64,000 nt of DNA, from positions 1,550,001 through 1,614,000 of the forward strand of contig QYRS01000004.1 in the NCBI GenBank assembly GCA_006503535.1, in the 5' to 3' direction. The translations under genes and the position numbers were made by a program. Each line of letters starts with the position of its first letter. Positions within the stretch are counted from its first letter, which is position 1. This document shows positions 24,858 through 34,703 of the stretch, in pieces. A model generated the notes under the pieces. That model was not told the DNA's origin, did not search any database, and saw only the letters and a program-made list of their open reading frames with translations. Origin of the DNA: Arthrinium phaeospermum. Lineage: Eukaryota; Ascomycota; Sordariomycetes; Amphisphaeriales; Apiosporaceae.

Positions 24858-25502
24858 GTGCACGAGTCGAGGGATAGAAGCCCGATACATTGAAGACTGA
24901 GGCAAAGGGTACCTTTCTAGTTCGAAAAGCAGATAGCCACGGACGGCGCGCCCCTTAAGTGCATATTAGGGACATTGTGTAGTATATATGCCGAGAATGA
25001 GAAATGAAGCAAAGCGAAATGAACAACAAGAGGCGTCCGATTTGATAATGCTACCTTCAAACTCTGAAATTTTGTACGTCTTAAAACGCCGCAGTTACTA
25101 TGTGATTACCGGCTACCCTCTTGGTCCACTACATCGGTTCCGTGAAAGGCCATCCCAGGCTCTACGGGGTTACAAAATGCCACCATCTCCTACCTAGCCT
25201 AGCAGACTAGATAAAATCTTCAAAACAGCTGCCATCAACACGTGGTTGGAAACACTCAGGGTCGGTCAAAAGACTATATTCAGACAAATCTGCCAGCTGG
25301 CTAGCACCTGTCCAAGTATTCGACCACAATCTGACTCGCGAAAGGATCCATCCGCCAGAGTAGACCCTCTCGACAGCAGCACCACATACTCCGCAACGCT
25401 CCGAATCGGAGACATTGACGAGATGGCCAATTGAGGAAACGAACCAATTACGACAGGCCCGAAAAATAAAGATTTGAATGATCTGGGGACTTAATCCAAA
25501 TA
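24858..25502. other. Intergenic, SAM37 3' end and FPGS promoter
   Basis: 645 bp between two plus-strand genes. It should hold the SAM37 terminator and the folylpolyglutamate synthase promoter; I see no gene and no clear element apart from an AscI-like GGCGCGCC near 24.95 kb. Confidence 0.4.
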
Positions 25503-27245
25503 ATGGTCCGGACTCCATCGGCTAGCCTCTTTATTGCAATCACCAGGCAGACGACCCCCAGACCTCCCATAGTAACTAGTAGCCTGTCACTTACACGGAG
25601 GTTACTCCCGACGAGGCGACACTCATCTTTGCCAATCATGGAGCGCACATACGAGTCTGCGCTTACGCTCCTCTCCTCCTTGCAATCCAACAAGGCAGTG
25701 ACGTCTCTCTTCTCTGTTCCAATACTGCCCCCATCGCCGGCCCAGAACAACGGCAAGCCTCAAGACCTCAATGCCCTCGCCATCCCGGAAATGCTTGCCT
25801 GGCTCGGCCGCGCCGGCCTCTCCCAGCGCGACCTCGCCCAGCTCCAGTGCATCCACGTCGCAGGGACCAAAGGCAAGGGATCCGTCTGCGCATTCCTGAC
25901 CTCGATCCTCGTCCACAACAGCAACGCCGGCAAGGTGGGCACGTACACGAGCCCACACCTGGTCTCCGTACGCGAGCGCATCATGATCGACGGTCAGCCG
26001 CTGGCGCCGGACCTGTTCGCGCGGTACTTCTTCGAGGTATGGGACGCCTTCACGGAAGCGGCGCGGGCGGAGCTCGGCCGCAAGACGGGGGACTGGCCCT
26101 CGTCGCAAGGCCCGGCCGCTGCCAAGGAGAACGACCGGCTCCGGGAGGCGGAGCTGCAGGGCCCCGCGACCAAGCCCTTCTACTTCCGCTTCCTGACCAT
26201 CCTGGCCTTCCACGCGTTCCTGCGCGAGGGCGTGCGCAGCGCCGTCGTCGAGTGCGGCATCGGCGGCGAGTACGACTCGACCAACGTGCTGCCCGCCGAG
26301 GCGGTCACGGCCGCCGTCGTGACGCAGCTGGGCATCGACCACGTCGGGATGCTGGGCGGCACCCTGCCCGAGATCGCGTGGCACAAGATCGGCGTGGCCA
26401 AGGCGGGGCGGCGGTGCTTCACGCGCCGGCTCGCGGGCGACGTGGCGACCATGGGGGTCTTGCGCCGGCGGGCTGCGGAGCGCGGCGCCGAGCTGGTCGA
26501 GGTGCCTGACGAGGCCGTCGAGGCCTGGGGCGGCGTCCGGGCGGACGCGGAGGTCGGGGGTCTGGAGGGGGACTTCCAGAAGTATAACCAGGCGCTCGCT
26601 GTATCCGCGGCGCGGGAGCATCTTCGGGTCCTTGCGGGTTCGGAACAAGCAAAGGACGATAAGTCAGCGGCGGTTGTTGACTTCAGCTCCATCCCTGAGG
26701 GCTTTGCCGAAGGTCTACGACAGGCTCGACTCCGGGGCCGGTGTGAAACGAGGCAAGAAGACAACGTCACCTGGCTGATAGACGGCGCGCATACGGCCGA
26801 GAGTCTGCGAGAAGTGGCACGTTGGTTTGCCTCCAAACGCAGCACCGCAGCAAACACTCGGCACGTGCTGCTGTTCAACCAGCAGGAGCGAGATGCCGCC
26901 AAGCTGCTGGAGGGCCTGTACTCCGGCATCCAGCAGAACGCCCCGTCGCCAGGCACCGCGGCTGTTTTCGACAAGGCAGTCTTCACGCGCAACGAGCTGC
27001 AGCCGCGGTCTGGTGAGGAGGCCGAACGGGATATGTCCGTACAGAACGCCGGGGCACAGGTATTCAACCGACTGTCGCCGGATAGTCAGACGGCAGTTTG
27101 CGACAATGTCGCTGACGCGGTTTCCGAGGTGAGAAGTGAAGCATCCCAAGGGAACAAGGCGGAGAAGACGATAGTACTTGTTACAGGTAGTCTGCATCTG
27201 GTAGGCGCGTTGCTGCGAGTATTGGAGCCAGACGTCCCCTTGTAG
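25503..27245 (+). CDS. MET7: Folylpolyglutamate synthase
   Basis: Single exon, 580 codons. It adds gamma-linked glutamates to folates so that they are retained and used in one-carbon metabolism. The ATP-binding loop GTKGKGS is at residues 121-127, followed by the folate-loop motif TSPHLVSVRERI and VECGIGGEYDSTN, with QLGIDHVGMLG in the Mur-ligase-like central domain and WLIDGAHTAES in the C-terminal domain. The first 45 residues (MVRTPSASLFIAITRQ onward) are rich in Arg, Ser and Thr and lack acidic residues, like a mitochondrial presequence. A second ATG at residue 46 begins the conserved METRTYE-like start (MERTYESALTLL). Two products, mitochondrial and cytosolic, from alternative starts are therefore plausible and known for this family in eukaryotes. 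Confidence 0.95.
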   Translation: MVRTPSASLFIAITRQTTPRPPIVTSSLSLTRRLLPTRRHSSLPIMERTYESALTLLSSLQSNKAVTSLFSVPILPPSPAQNNGKPQDLNALAIPEMLAWLGRAGLSQRDLAQLQCIHVAGTKGKGSVCAFLTSILVHNSNAGKVGTYTSPHLVSVRERIMIDGQPLAPDLFARYFFEVWDAFTEAARAELGRKTGDWPSSQGPAAAKENDRLREAELQGPATKPFYFRFLTILAFHAFLREGVRSAVVECGIGGEYDSTNVLPAEAVTAAVVTQLGIDHVGMLGGTLPEIAWHKIGVAKAGRRCFTRRLAGDVATMGVLRRRAAERGAELVEVPDEAVEAWGGVRADAEVGGLEGDFQKYNQALAVSAAREHLRVLAGSEQAKDDKSAAVVDFSSIPEGFAEGLRQARLRGRCETRQEDNVTWLIDGAHTAESLREVARWFASKRSTAANTRHVLLFNQQERDAAKLLEGLYSGIQQNAPSPGTAAVFDKAVFTRNELQPRSGEEAERDMSVQNAGAQVFNRLSPDSQTAVCDNVADAVSEVRSEASQGNKAEKTIVLVTGSLHLVGALLRVLEPDVPL

Positions 27246-28045
27246 AGCCTTAGGTAGAGTTTATGCAATACTTTAAGTGTACGTAACAATCATAATATCT
27301 GGGTTATCTATGAACATGATAACTAGTGACGACTGACAGGATATAAACATTTACAGGCCAGGGCATCAATTGGCCCAGAAGGAACAGGGTTTTACGTGCT
27401 CAACCCCTAAGAAGTTGCATATTATGGTCCCGTATTGCACTTCTAATCTCCGAAAGCTCTTCACACCCAAATCAGCTTTCTTTTTGTACATCCGTAGATT
27501 TTACTGGCAATACTTTATGCCCATCCGGTCCGGATAGTGTTTAGGCATATATATCGCAATACTGTCCAGGCTTTCACTTGTACTGTTTCTCATCCAGGGC
27601 TTTAACACTGAGGAGTATATTCATCCCTGATTCCAAGCGGTTTATATAGAGTATCATTGTGTAAATGCCCTAATCCATGTTAAAGAGGCATGCCTCTCGC
27701 ACCTACTTTACAGCCAGTCTATCGCTCTCCGATGCGCACTGCTCGGAACTTCTTTGCAATGCTTTCCTCGTAGCGTTTTGCTCGAGGGAAGTTGGCTGAT
27801 TCTTGTTGCCATTGGCTATATTGAAAATGGCACGCCCACTTGTTCAATTCCCTGGCGAAATCTTGAATGATACTGCTGAGAACCAAAGCCCCGCCATGTT
27901 GTGTCGAATTTGTGTGTAAGCCTCTTTTCCCTCAAAGCATCCGGGACTTGAAGTAGCGTGCGTCTATAGCCCATGCTACCAGATCGAGCACCAACAATAT
28001 CCATATGTTACGAAGTGGCTTCTGTCGGGTTTGCTCCAGAGACTA
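27246..28045. other. Convergent intergenic region with ORF relic
   Basis: 800 bp between the stop codons of FPGS and GAB1, so both 3' ends lie here. On the minus strand one frame is open from about 27.90 kb to a stop at 27719 and reads like protein (SSIIQDFARELNKWACHFQY; RAKRYEESIAKKFRAVRIGE). The same frame is open again from about 28.04 to 27.93 kb, interrupted by one TGA. No start or known family is seen; it may be a decayed gene or chance. Confidence 0.35.
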
Positions 28046-29400
28046 CTAGATCTGCCGGATTTCCTTGCCGCGCATCTCGGGCCGCTCGACTTCCCACTCG
28101 TCGCGCAGGACCGCAAAGGCGAGGTCGCTGACGAGCAGGCTTAGGCCCAGGCTCCAGACTAGGGTGATGGCGTAGAAGAAGTTCGCGTTGCCGCTGCCAG
28201 CGTAGATCCACAAGTGGTAGAAGGCCGGGCCGAGGAAGGTGCCGTACAGGACGACCGAGGCCGTGACGAAGCTGTAGCGCAGCAGCGGGAAGACGTGGCG
28301 GAAGCAGGGCACCAAACTCAGGAACAGCGACGTGTCGGCGATGGAGGGGTAGGGCTTGAAGATGGCGAAGATGCCGAGGAGCAGCGTGATGACGGCGAGC
28401 GGCTGCTGCCGCAGCCGTATCGTAAGCGCTGGGGTGTAGGACGAGAGGTGCAGCCAGAAGACCCCGAGGAAGAACGAACGGAAGCTGTCGAACATCTCGG
28501 TGAAGAAGTACCACCATAGGCCCGCATTGGGGGTCAGGTCCGTCAGGGTCAGCTGGATGCCGTAGGTGGAGGACAGGAATTCCCACGATCCAGTCAGAGC
28601 ATAGGACGAGAGGAAGAGGAGGGCCAGGCTGGCGCTTACGGCGAGAGTGCACATGCCGGCGAGCTGGGCAAGGGACTTCGGGGCCTTGGGATTGTATGTC
28701 CGGTCATAGGCCAATATCACCATCGGCGGTAACAGCAGTAAGGGGTACATGGAGAGGTAGGCGGCGAAAGAGAGAGACAGCATCGACGTGAAGATGTTGC
28801 CCGAGAGCGCCTTGGCCACAGCATGCAGGATCGCGCACGTCGTGAAGACGCTGGTTGGGCGTCCTATGCAGGTCGCAATGGTGAACGGGTTGAACAGGAA
28901 CAGAGCGGCCACGACGTATCCGCTCCATCGCTTCTCCTTGCGCGGGGAGGAATACAGGCGAGAGGCGCCCCCTTCCCCGGACTCGGCGATCTTATATAAC
29001 GCATTGGCACTCAAGAGATCCACGAGGGTATATAGTATGTACGTGAATATCGGATATGTCGAAGGGTCGGGGAGGAGCGAGAACAGCGGCAGTAGAAGAG
29101 GGGCCTGGTGGTAGACGCCACCATCGTACGGAGAGACATTGTGATTATAGAGGAACAGACCCTCCTGCACTGTATGATAGAGTCAGCGACTACTCGGGTC
29201 TATGGTTCTTGCTGTGTAGGGAGCGGAAGCACTGTACATCTTTTGAAGCTCGTCACGGGGGTCGAGATCTCCACGCGACCAGTCAGTAGGTTGGGAAGGC
29301 CAGGGAAGGCCGTGAACAGCAGCAGACGGAGAGCTGCGGCGACGACAAAGAGACCAGCTGTCCCTGCCGTCGCCTGAAAGCTCATCTTATCTTTGGGCAT
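28046..29400 (-). CDS. GAB1: GPI transamidase subunit Gab1 / PIG-U
   Basis: Two exons, 29400-29238 and 29169-28046, 428 codons; the 68 nt intron splits a Leu codon within the family motif SFKRLQEGLFLYNHNVSPYDGGVYHQ. This motif and PLLLPLFSLL are diagnostic of PIG-U/CDC91. The protein is a polytopic ER membrane protein with about eight to ten hydrophobic segments. It belongs to the GPI transamidase complex that swaps C-terminal signals for GPI anchors. The cytosolic tail (LRDEWEVERPEMRGKEIRQI) is intact. The ATG at 29400 precedes a hydrophobic first helix (GLFVVAAALRLLLFTAFPGL). It is divergent from NOP7 and convergent with FPGS. Confidence 0.93.
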
Positions 29401-29998
29401 GACGCAAGTCCATCGCTATAGGCAGAAAAAATGAGGATTGCCAAACTTGCACGAGATTCCTGCGGGTGACGCAGCGCAGGTCTGTTCTCGTGTCGAAAGT
29501 CAATTATCGTGAGCCTTCAATGAGCAACAACAACCTGGCCTGTCCTTGGCCCAGCGTCCTAGGCCCAGCTTCAGACGGCCCCTCGGGAAGCTGCGAGCGA
29601 TTGAAACGGAGTGGATCCATCCTCCGTTTCCACGGCCCCGTCCCATTGGCCATTGGGCGACGCACCGTAATAGCGCCCTAAGCCGATACGGTACTAGACT
29701 CATCTTTTGCAGTGAATACCCCGGAAGGCGGTCAAGATAAAAGAGATCGATACCAGTGGCAGAAAAAAAAAAGTTCAGAGAGATGCCGTCCCAAACTTTT
29801 TGGTGGGGTCGCAGCTTTGCTCGGATTCTCTGCAGAGAGATTTGGTAGTTGCAGACAGTGGGAAGCAACAAACCTCCAATTGGGAATTATCAATTTCCCA
29901 TCTCTTTACACGTTGCGCTACTCCAGTTGCTGCCACTTCTGCGCCCCACGAGTCTTTAACTTTTTAGCCAGAAACACTTTCGTTCTACGCTTTGCGCC
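29401..29998. promoter_or_regulatory. Divergent promoter region GAB1/NOP7
   Basis: 598 bp between two start codons. It includes an A9-type run near 29.76 kb and CT-rich sequence just before NOP7, as usual for highly expressed fungal genes. No protein feature is supported here. Confidence 0.4.
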
Positions 29999-32056
29999 AT
30001 GGGTCGTATCAAGAAGAAGGGCCAGTCCGGTGCGGCCAAGAACTACATCACCAGAAACCAGGCAGTCAGGAAGCTCCAAGTCAGCCTGCCTGACTTCCGA
30101 AAGCTGTGTATCTGGCGAGGAATCTTCCCCCGAGAACCAAACAACCGGAAGAAGGCCAACAAGAGCGCTACCGCCTCCACCACGTTCTACTATGCCAAGG
30201 ACATCCAGTACCTCTTGCACGAGCCGCTCCTAGCGAAGTTCCGAGACCAGAAGGCTTTGGAGAAGAAGATTTCCAAAGCTCTGGGAAGAGGCGATGTTAC
30301 CGACGCTGCAAGACTTGAGCGCAATGCCGCTCGCCCCGAGAAGACAGGCAGACCCCCTTACACTCTCGACCATCTCGTCCGCGAACGATACCCGACCTTC
30401 GTTGACGCTTTGAGAGACCTGGACGACGCTCTCTCCATGCTTTTCTTGTTTGCCAGCTTGCCCTCTACGCCGGCTGTGCCCGCTAAGATGATCGCTCGGT
30501 GCGAGCGCCTCTGCCTCGAGTTCCAGCACTACTTGATCGTCTCACAAAGTCTGCGCAAGTCATTCTTGTCCATCAAGGGTATCTACTACCAGGCCACCAT
30601 TCAAGGCGTTGATATCCTGTGGCTGGTACCCTACAAGTTCAACCAGAGAGTTGTCGGCGACATCGACTTCCGGATCATGGGCACCTTTGTGCAATTCTAC
30701 ATGACGCTGCTCAAGTTCATCAACTTCAAGCTCTACAGTGGAGTTGGCTTGGTTTACCCGCCGAAATTCGACCAAGGCAGAGACGAGTCTGCCGCCGAGT
30801 TGGGTGCCTTTACCCTCGAAGGCAACGCCGCCAAGGCTCTCGCAGATGCCGCCGCTCGACCTCAGATCACCAATGGCGATGAGGAGAAGTCCACGGACCC
30901 TAAGACCCAGGCTGCCGTGAACAAGCTCATCAAGCAGATGAAGGATACTGGTGTCGAGAGTCAGCAGGATGTGGCTACAACGAGCACCGACGCCGAGGAT
31001 GCTGCCATTGACAAGTTTGAACCTGCCGCCCCCGGTGGTGACGTACTGCCTCAGCCAGTACACTCTAGCGGAGACCCTGGATCGCTTTTCGCAAACTGCA
31101 CATTCTTCTTGTCTCGTGAAACCCCTAGACAACCTTTGGAGTTCATCTTGAAGGCATTTGGGTGCAAGCGTGTCGGTTGGGATGCCGTGCTGGGAGATGG
31201 AGCATATACCACAGACCCTCAAGACCCCTCTATCACCCACCAGATTGTGGATCGGCCAATTATTCCAGCTGCGCAGGAGGCCGGTGATAACCAGTCTGCG
31301 CAGAAGCTGGGCCCGAACCAGCGAGTACCTGGTCGCACCTACGTGCAGCCTCAGTGGGTATGGGATAGTGTCAACGACGAAGAGTTGAAGCGGCCTGATC
31401 TTTACGCACCTGGTGCGCAACTACCCCCACATTTGAGTCCGTTTGTGCAGAGCACCCATGGTGGTTACGATCCCACGATACCCCTTGAGGATCAGGAGCC
31501 AGAGGAAGAAGCTCTGCAGGATAGCGACGAGGAGCTTGAGTCGGATGCCGACGAAGAGGAGGAAGAGGAAGAGGAAGAGGAGGAGGAGGCCAGCGCCAAG
31601 CCTGCTGTCAAGGCAATCAAGGGAGCATCAGCCGATACCATGGATGTTGCCGGATCAGAGGATGATGAAGATGAAGAGGACGGCGAAGGCGACGAGACAT
31701 TTGGTGGCTTTTCGGAGGGTGAAGACGCTGAGGATGATGGCGATGCCGACGAGGAATACCCCGAGCTTCAAGACCAGCGGGAGCGTTTCGCTGAGATGAC
31801 CGGGCAACCCGTCGCTCAGAAGCCTGCGCTGAACCCGAAGGCCAAGGCCAAGGCAGATGCACGGAAGAAGCTGTTGGCCCAGGCTAAGGAGGAAGCCGAA
31901 GACATCGAGCGAGCCAAGGGCATGCTCAGCAAGAAGAAGCGTAAGCTGCATGACCAGATGATGTACACGAACAACAAGAAGAGCGCCGAAGACCAGAAGC
32001 TGAGGGAGAAGAGAAGGAAATTGGAAAAGCAAAAGGCTAGAAAGGCGCCGGCATAG
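29999..32056 (+). CDS. NOP7: Pescadillo homologue, 60S ribosome biogenesis
   Basis: Single exon of 685 codons. The start [20 protein letters not shown] and the conserved pescadillo N-domain ([44 protein letters not shown]) identify the family. A BRCT domain spans about residues 360-480 ([20 protein letters not shown] to [16 protein letters not shown]). It is followed by a long Glu/Asp-rich stretch (about 500-590) and a lysine-rich coiled C-terminus ([20 protein letters not shown]) suited to nucleolar targeting. Nop7 acts with Erb1 and Ytm1 (PeBoW complex) in pre-rRNA ITS2 processing and maturation of the large subunit. The ATG at 29999 matches the family start. Confidence 0.96.
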   Translation: MGRIKKKGQSGAAKNYITRNQAVRKLQVSLPDFRKLCIWRGIFPREPNNRKKANKSATASTTFYYAKDIQYLLHEPLLAKFRDQKALEKKISKALGRGDVTDAARLERNAARPEKTGRPPYTLDHLVRERYPTFVDALRDLDDALSMLFLFASLPSTPAVPAKMIARCERLCLEFQHYLIVSQSLRKSFLSIKGIYYQATIQGVDILWLVPYKFNQRVVGDIDFRIMGTFVQFYMTLLKFINFKLYSGVGLVYPPKFDQGRDESAAELGAFTLEGNAAKALADAAARPQITNGDEEKSTDPKTQAAVNKLIKQMKDTGVESQQDVATTSTDAEDAAIDKFEPAAPGGDVLPQPVHSSGDPGSLFANCTFFLSRETPRQPLEFILKAFGCKRVGWDAVLGDGAYTTDPQDPSITHQIVDRPIIPAAQEAGDNQSAQKLGPNQRVPGRTYVQPQWVWDSVNDEELKRPDLYAPGAQLPPHLSPFVQSTHGGYDPTIPLEDQEPEEEALQDSDEELESDADEEEEEEEEEEEEASAKPAVKAIKGASADTMDVAGSEDDEDEEDGEGDETFGGFSEGEDAEDDGDADEEYPELQDQRERFAEMTGQPVAQKPALNPKAKAKADARKKLLAQAKEEAEDIERAKGMLSKKKRKLHDQMMYTNNKKSAEDQKLREKRRKLEKQKARKAPA

Positions 32057-32371
32057 TTGTGGAGTTTTACAAAGGCACTATTCGAGGAGTTCATGTCATT
32101 TAATTCATATACACTTGCACGGCTTAATCCGGCGTCTCAATGAAGGATTTAAGAGTAACTTTTCGTTCCAGCACGCCGAATCTACTTCCGGTCTCATTCT
32201 CGCCATGCTATGATGTCGCCAATAATCATGTTTTCGTGAGTTGTTGAGTTCTCTAACTGAACAACCAACAAGTCAAGATGGGCGTCGGCATAGGCCGTTA
32301 GATTCTACGCAACAAAATCCCAATATTCAGAGATAGGACAGACACCCAACGGCAGTGATTTGGATTTGCTT
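32057..32371. other. Short intergenic region
   Basis: 315 bp between NOP7 and the methyltransferase, both on the plus strand. It contains the NOP7 terminator and the next promoter; nothing else seen. Confidence 0.4.
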
Positions 32372-34340
32372 ATGAACATCTTGACCCGACCGAATGGGAC
32401 GGAACATAGCTGGACACTATTGGCCCCTCGCCTGGAGAAGGCCCCAGCTGAATGCAACCCTTTGACATTCGAGAGGATATCTCGAGGGTTTTCCAGACCG
32501 GACCGAGAATCGACAGGAATCTATTCGATATTGGTGGGTGCGAGAGACCAAGTGGAAGCAACGCGCTATGCCAAGATGTATAATAAATCCAGGGAAGGAA
32601 GCGATGAGCGATATGGCAACCAAGCATTGGCTGAAGGCAACGATGGTGGCTCTGCCCATCAACTCGCAACAATTCTACAGGCAACCACTTCTTCCGCGAG
32701 CATACCCCTCTCGTCATACCAATTGCCTGAGAACTTCGGCCAGAATCAGGTGCCCGCCACGAACCTGGAGTATGCATTGACACCAGATCTCTCGCTGCAA
32801 CTGGAAGGATATTCCTCCGGCAGCCGTAATACTGTGCAACCAGGCACCACCCGCGCTCCGATTTTCCCCTCGCAGCTCTTACCGGCAATTCCAGATACTC
32901 TTCAGGCGTCCGCAGGTGCCGGCCAGTCCAGCTTCAAAATGCCAGAAGAACTGGTACGAATCCCCTCCGGGTCATCCGTTCAGACCCATGACTCAATTTT
33001 GGAGGCAACGGGGAGGACTTATCAGTCTTTCCGAGAAGGCCGGTATTTCCTACCCAATGACCCCGTGAGTGCACACGCACACACAAACCATTGATATACA
33101 AGAATATGAATAAGTCACCGCTTACCGCAATTTTGCAGGCAGAGCAAGATCGGTTAGATCTCCAGCACGCGTCTTTTGAGCTTGTATTAGGGGGAAGGCT
33201 TGGTCTGGCGCCGGTACGCGAGCCAAAATTCGTGATAGATGTGGCGACAGGCACAGGCATATGGGCCAACGAATTCGGTAATCCCCCGATCGTCTTATCT
33301 CCGGACACAAGCCACGCCCTGATAAAAAGGTATAGAGACTGACCGTTGTATGTGTATGTACACAACTTGAAGCTCGTCAACATCCGGCCAGCCATGTCGT
33401 GGGGACAGATCTGAGCCTGATTCAGCCAGCCAACGCACCGCCCAACTGCGAGTTCATCAAAGAAGACTCGGAGGATGAGTGGGTTTTCCCGCCGTACAAG
33501 TTTGACTACGTACACCTGAGAGCGGTATGCATGCTTGGATGCCCAATCGTGCAACTGGTCACCAAAAGAACTTACTCCTTATCTACATAGGTATTTACAT
33601 GTTTTAACGACCCCCGCAAAGTTATGAGACACGCGTTCGAAAACCTTTCCGAGGGGGGTTGGATCGAGTACATGGACGGTGACCTCGAGCTCACTTCGAA
33701 CACGCGGTCTTTAGAGGGTGAGTATGAATACAATGCACGTCACTGATACAAATGGAATGTGTTTCCATGGCTAAACATATTGCTCTCGTCTAGGCTCGGC
33801 AGTATCGAACTGGGCAAGTCACGCAATCAGGGGCGCCGCCGCACAAGGCCGGGACATCAAGGTATCAAGGAATTACAAGGACTGGCTTGTAGAGACCGGG
33901 TGTAAGTACTCGCCATGCAACACGAACCCCCTTCTAACCTTTTGTTTGGTATTTTAGTTGTTGATGTTGTCGAGTGGAAGTTCATGATGCCCCTCGGCAC
34001 GTGGCCAAAGGAGCCTCGCCAGAGGCTGGTTGGCGACTTTACGCGGACCAACATCTACGAAGGGGCCCGAGGGATCGGCCTGAAGATGATAGCAGGCCTG
34101 GGATTGCCTCCGGAGGAGGTTGAGGAGATTATTGAGGATGCCAAGCACGAGATCAAGACCAACATCAATGATTACGAGGCATATTTTCCTGGGTAAGTTG
34201 GAGAGAATATTGGGGTTCTGCCATCTGATACGTGTGTAAACAAGGTCTTGTCACTAACAGCAGGTACATTTGGGTTTAGATATGTCGTCTATGGCCGGAA
34301 ACCACACCGAACGGAGATAACAATACCCTCCCCTGGTTAG
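32372..34340 (+). CDS. LaeA-like SAM-dependent methyltransferase
   Basis: Seven exons: 32372-33064, 33139-33277, 33373-33524, 33591-33717, 33794-33900, 33957-34192 and 34280-34340, 504 codons; all joins are GT/AG and in frame. The methyltransferase part starts near residue 215 with the LaeA-family entry GRTYQSFREGRYFLPNDPAE. Motif I is VIDVATGTGIWANEFARQHP, followed by VVGTDLSLIQPANAPPNCEF and the late motifs FDYVHLRAV and NLSEGGWIEYMD; it ends with YVVYGRKP. LaeA-like proteins influence secondary metabolism and development in the nucleus, but most family members have unknown substrates. The first ~210 residues are Ser/Thr/Gln-rich, unrelated to known domains and probably disordered. ATG 32372 is the first in that frame, but a later start is possible. 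No biosynthetic cluster surrounds it. Confidence 0.85.
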
Positions 34341-34703
34341 GTCAACGATGCAACAACACAACTGTCAATCTGAGGTAGCTTGCCGAATGTCAAGGAGGGG
34401 AAAATGAATTATTTAATACAATATAGCCCAGCAAGGTGTTCAAGAAAAGAAGGTGCTTGGGATTATAGTTGTACAGCGCGATGTTGCTGTTAGAACCAAT
34501 CTAATGCGGTATGCAGTCCCTTTACACATAATAAACTTTAGTGGATCCCGATCAATCCTACCAACAATTACACTTAAAACGGCTCCCAACCGTCATAAAC
34601 GGACGTTTCCAGAAAAATTACCCAACCATCAGTATCAGTGAGCGACGCTGTAGGCAAAGATTATTACTGCAATTGCGCTCAGGACTCAACACTTGGCGGC
34701 ACG
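34341..34703. other. Intergenic region
   Basis: 363 bp between the methyltransferase and the Rrn9-like gene, AT-richer than the flanks, holding terminator and promoter. No gene seen. Confidence 0.4.

Noticed and set aside
25623..26648. 341-codon open frame antisense to folylpolyglutamate synthase
   Set aside because: Shadow of a GC-rich gene; composition (His/Arg/Leu/Gly/Asp) is typical of antisense frames.
30560..31420. 286-codon open frame antisense to NOP7
   Set aside because: Lies entirely within the pescadillo coding exon; no recognisable features.
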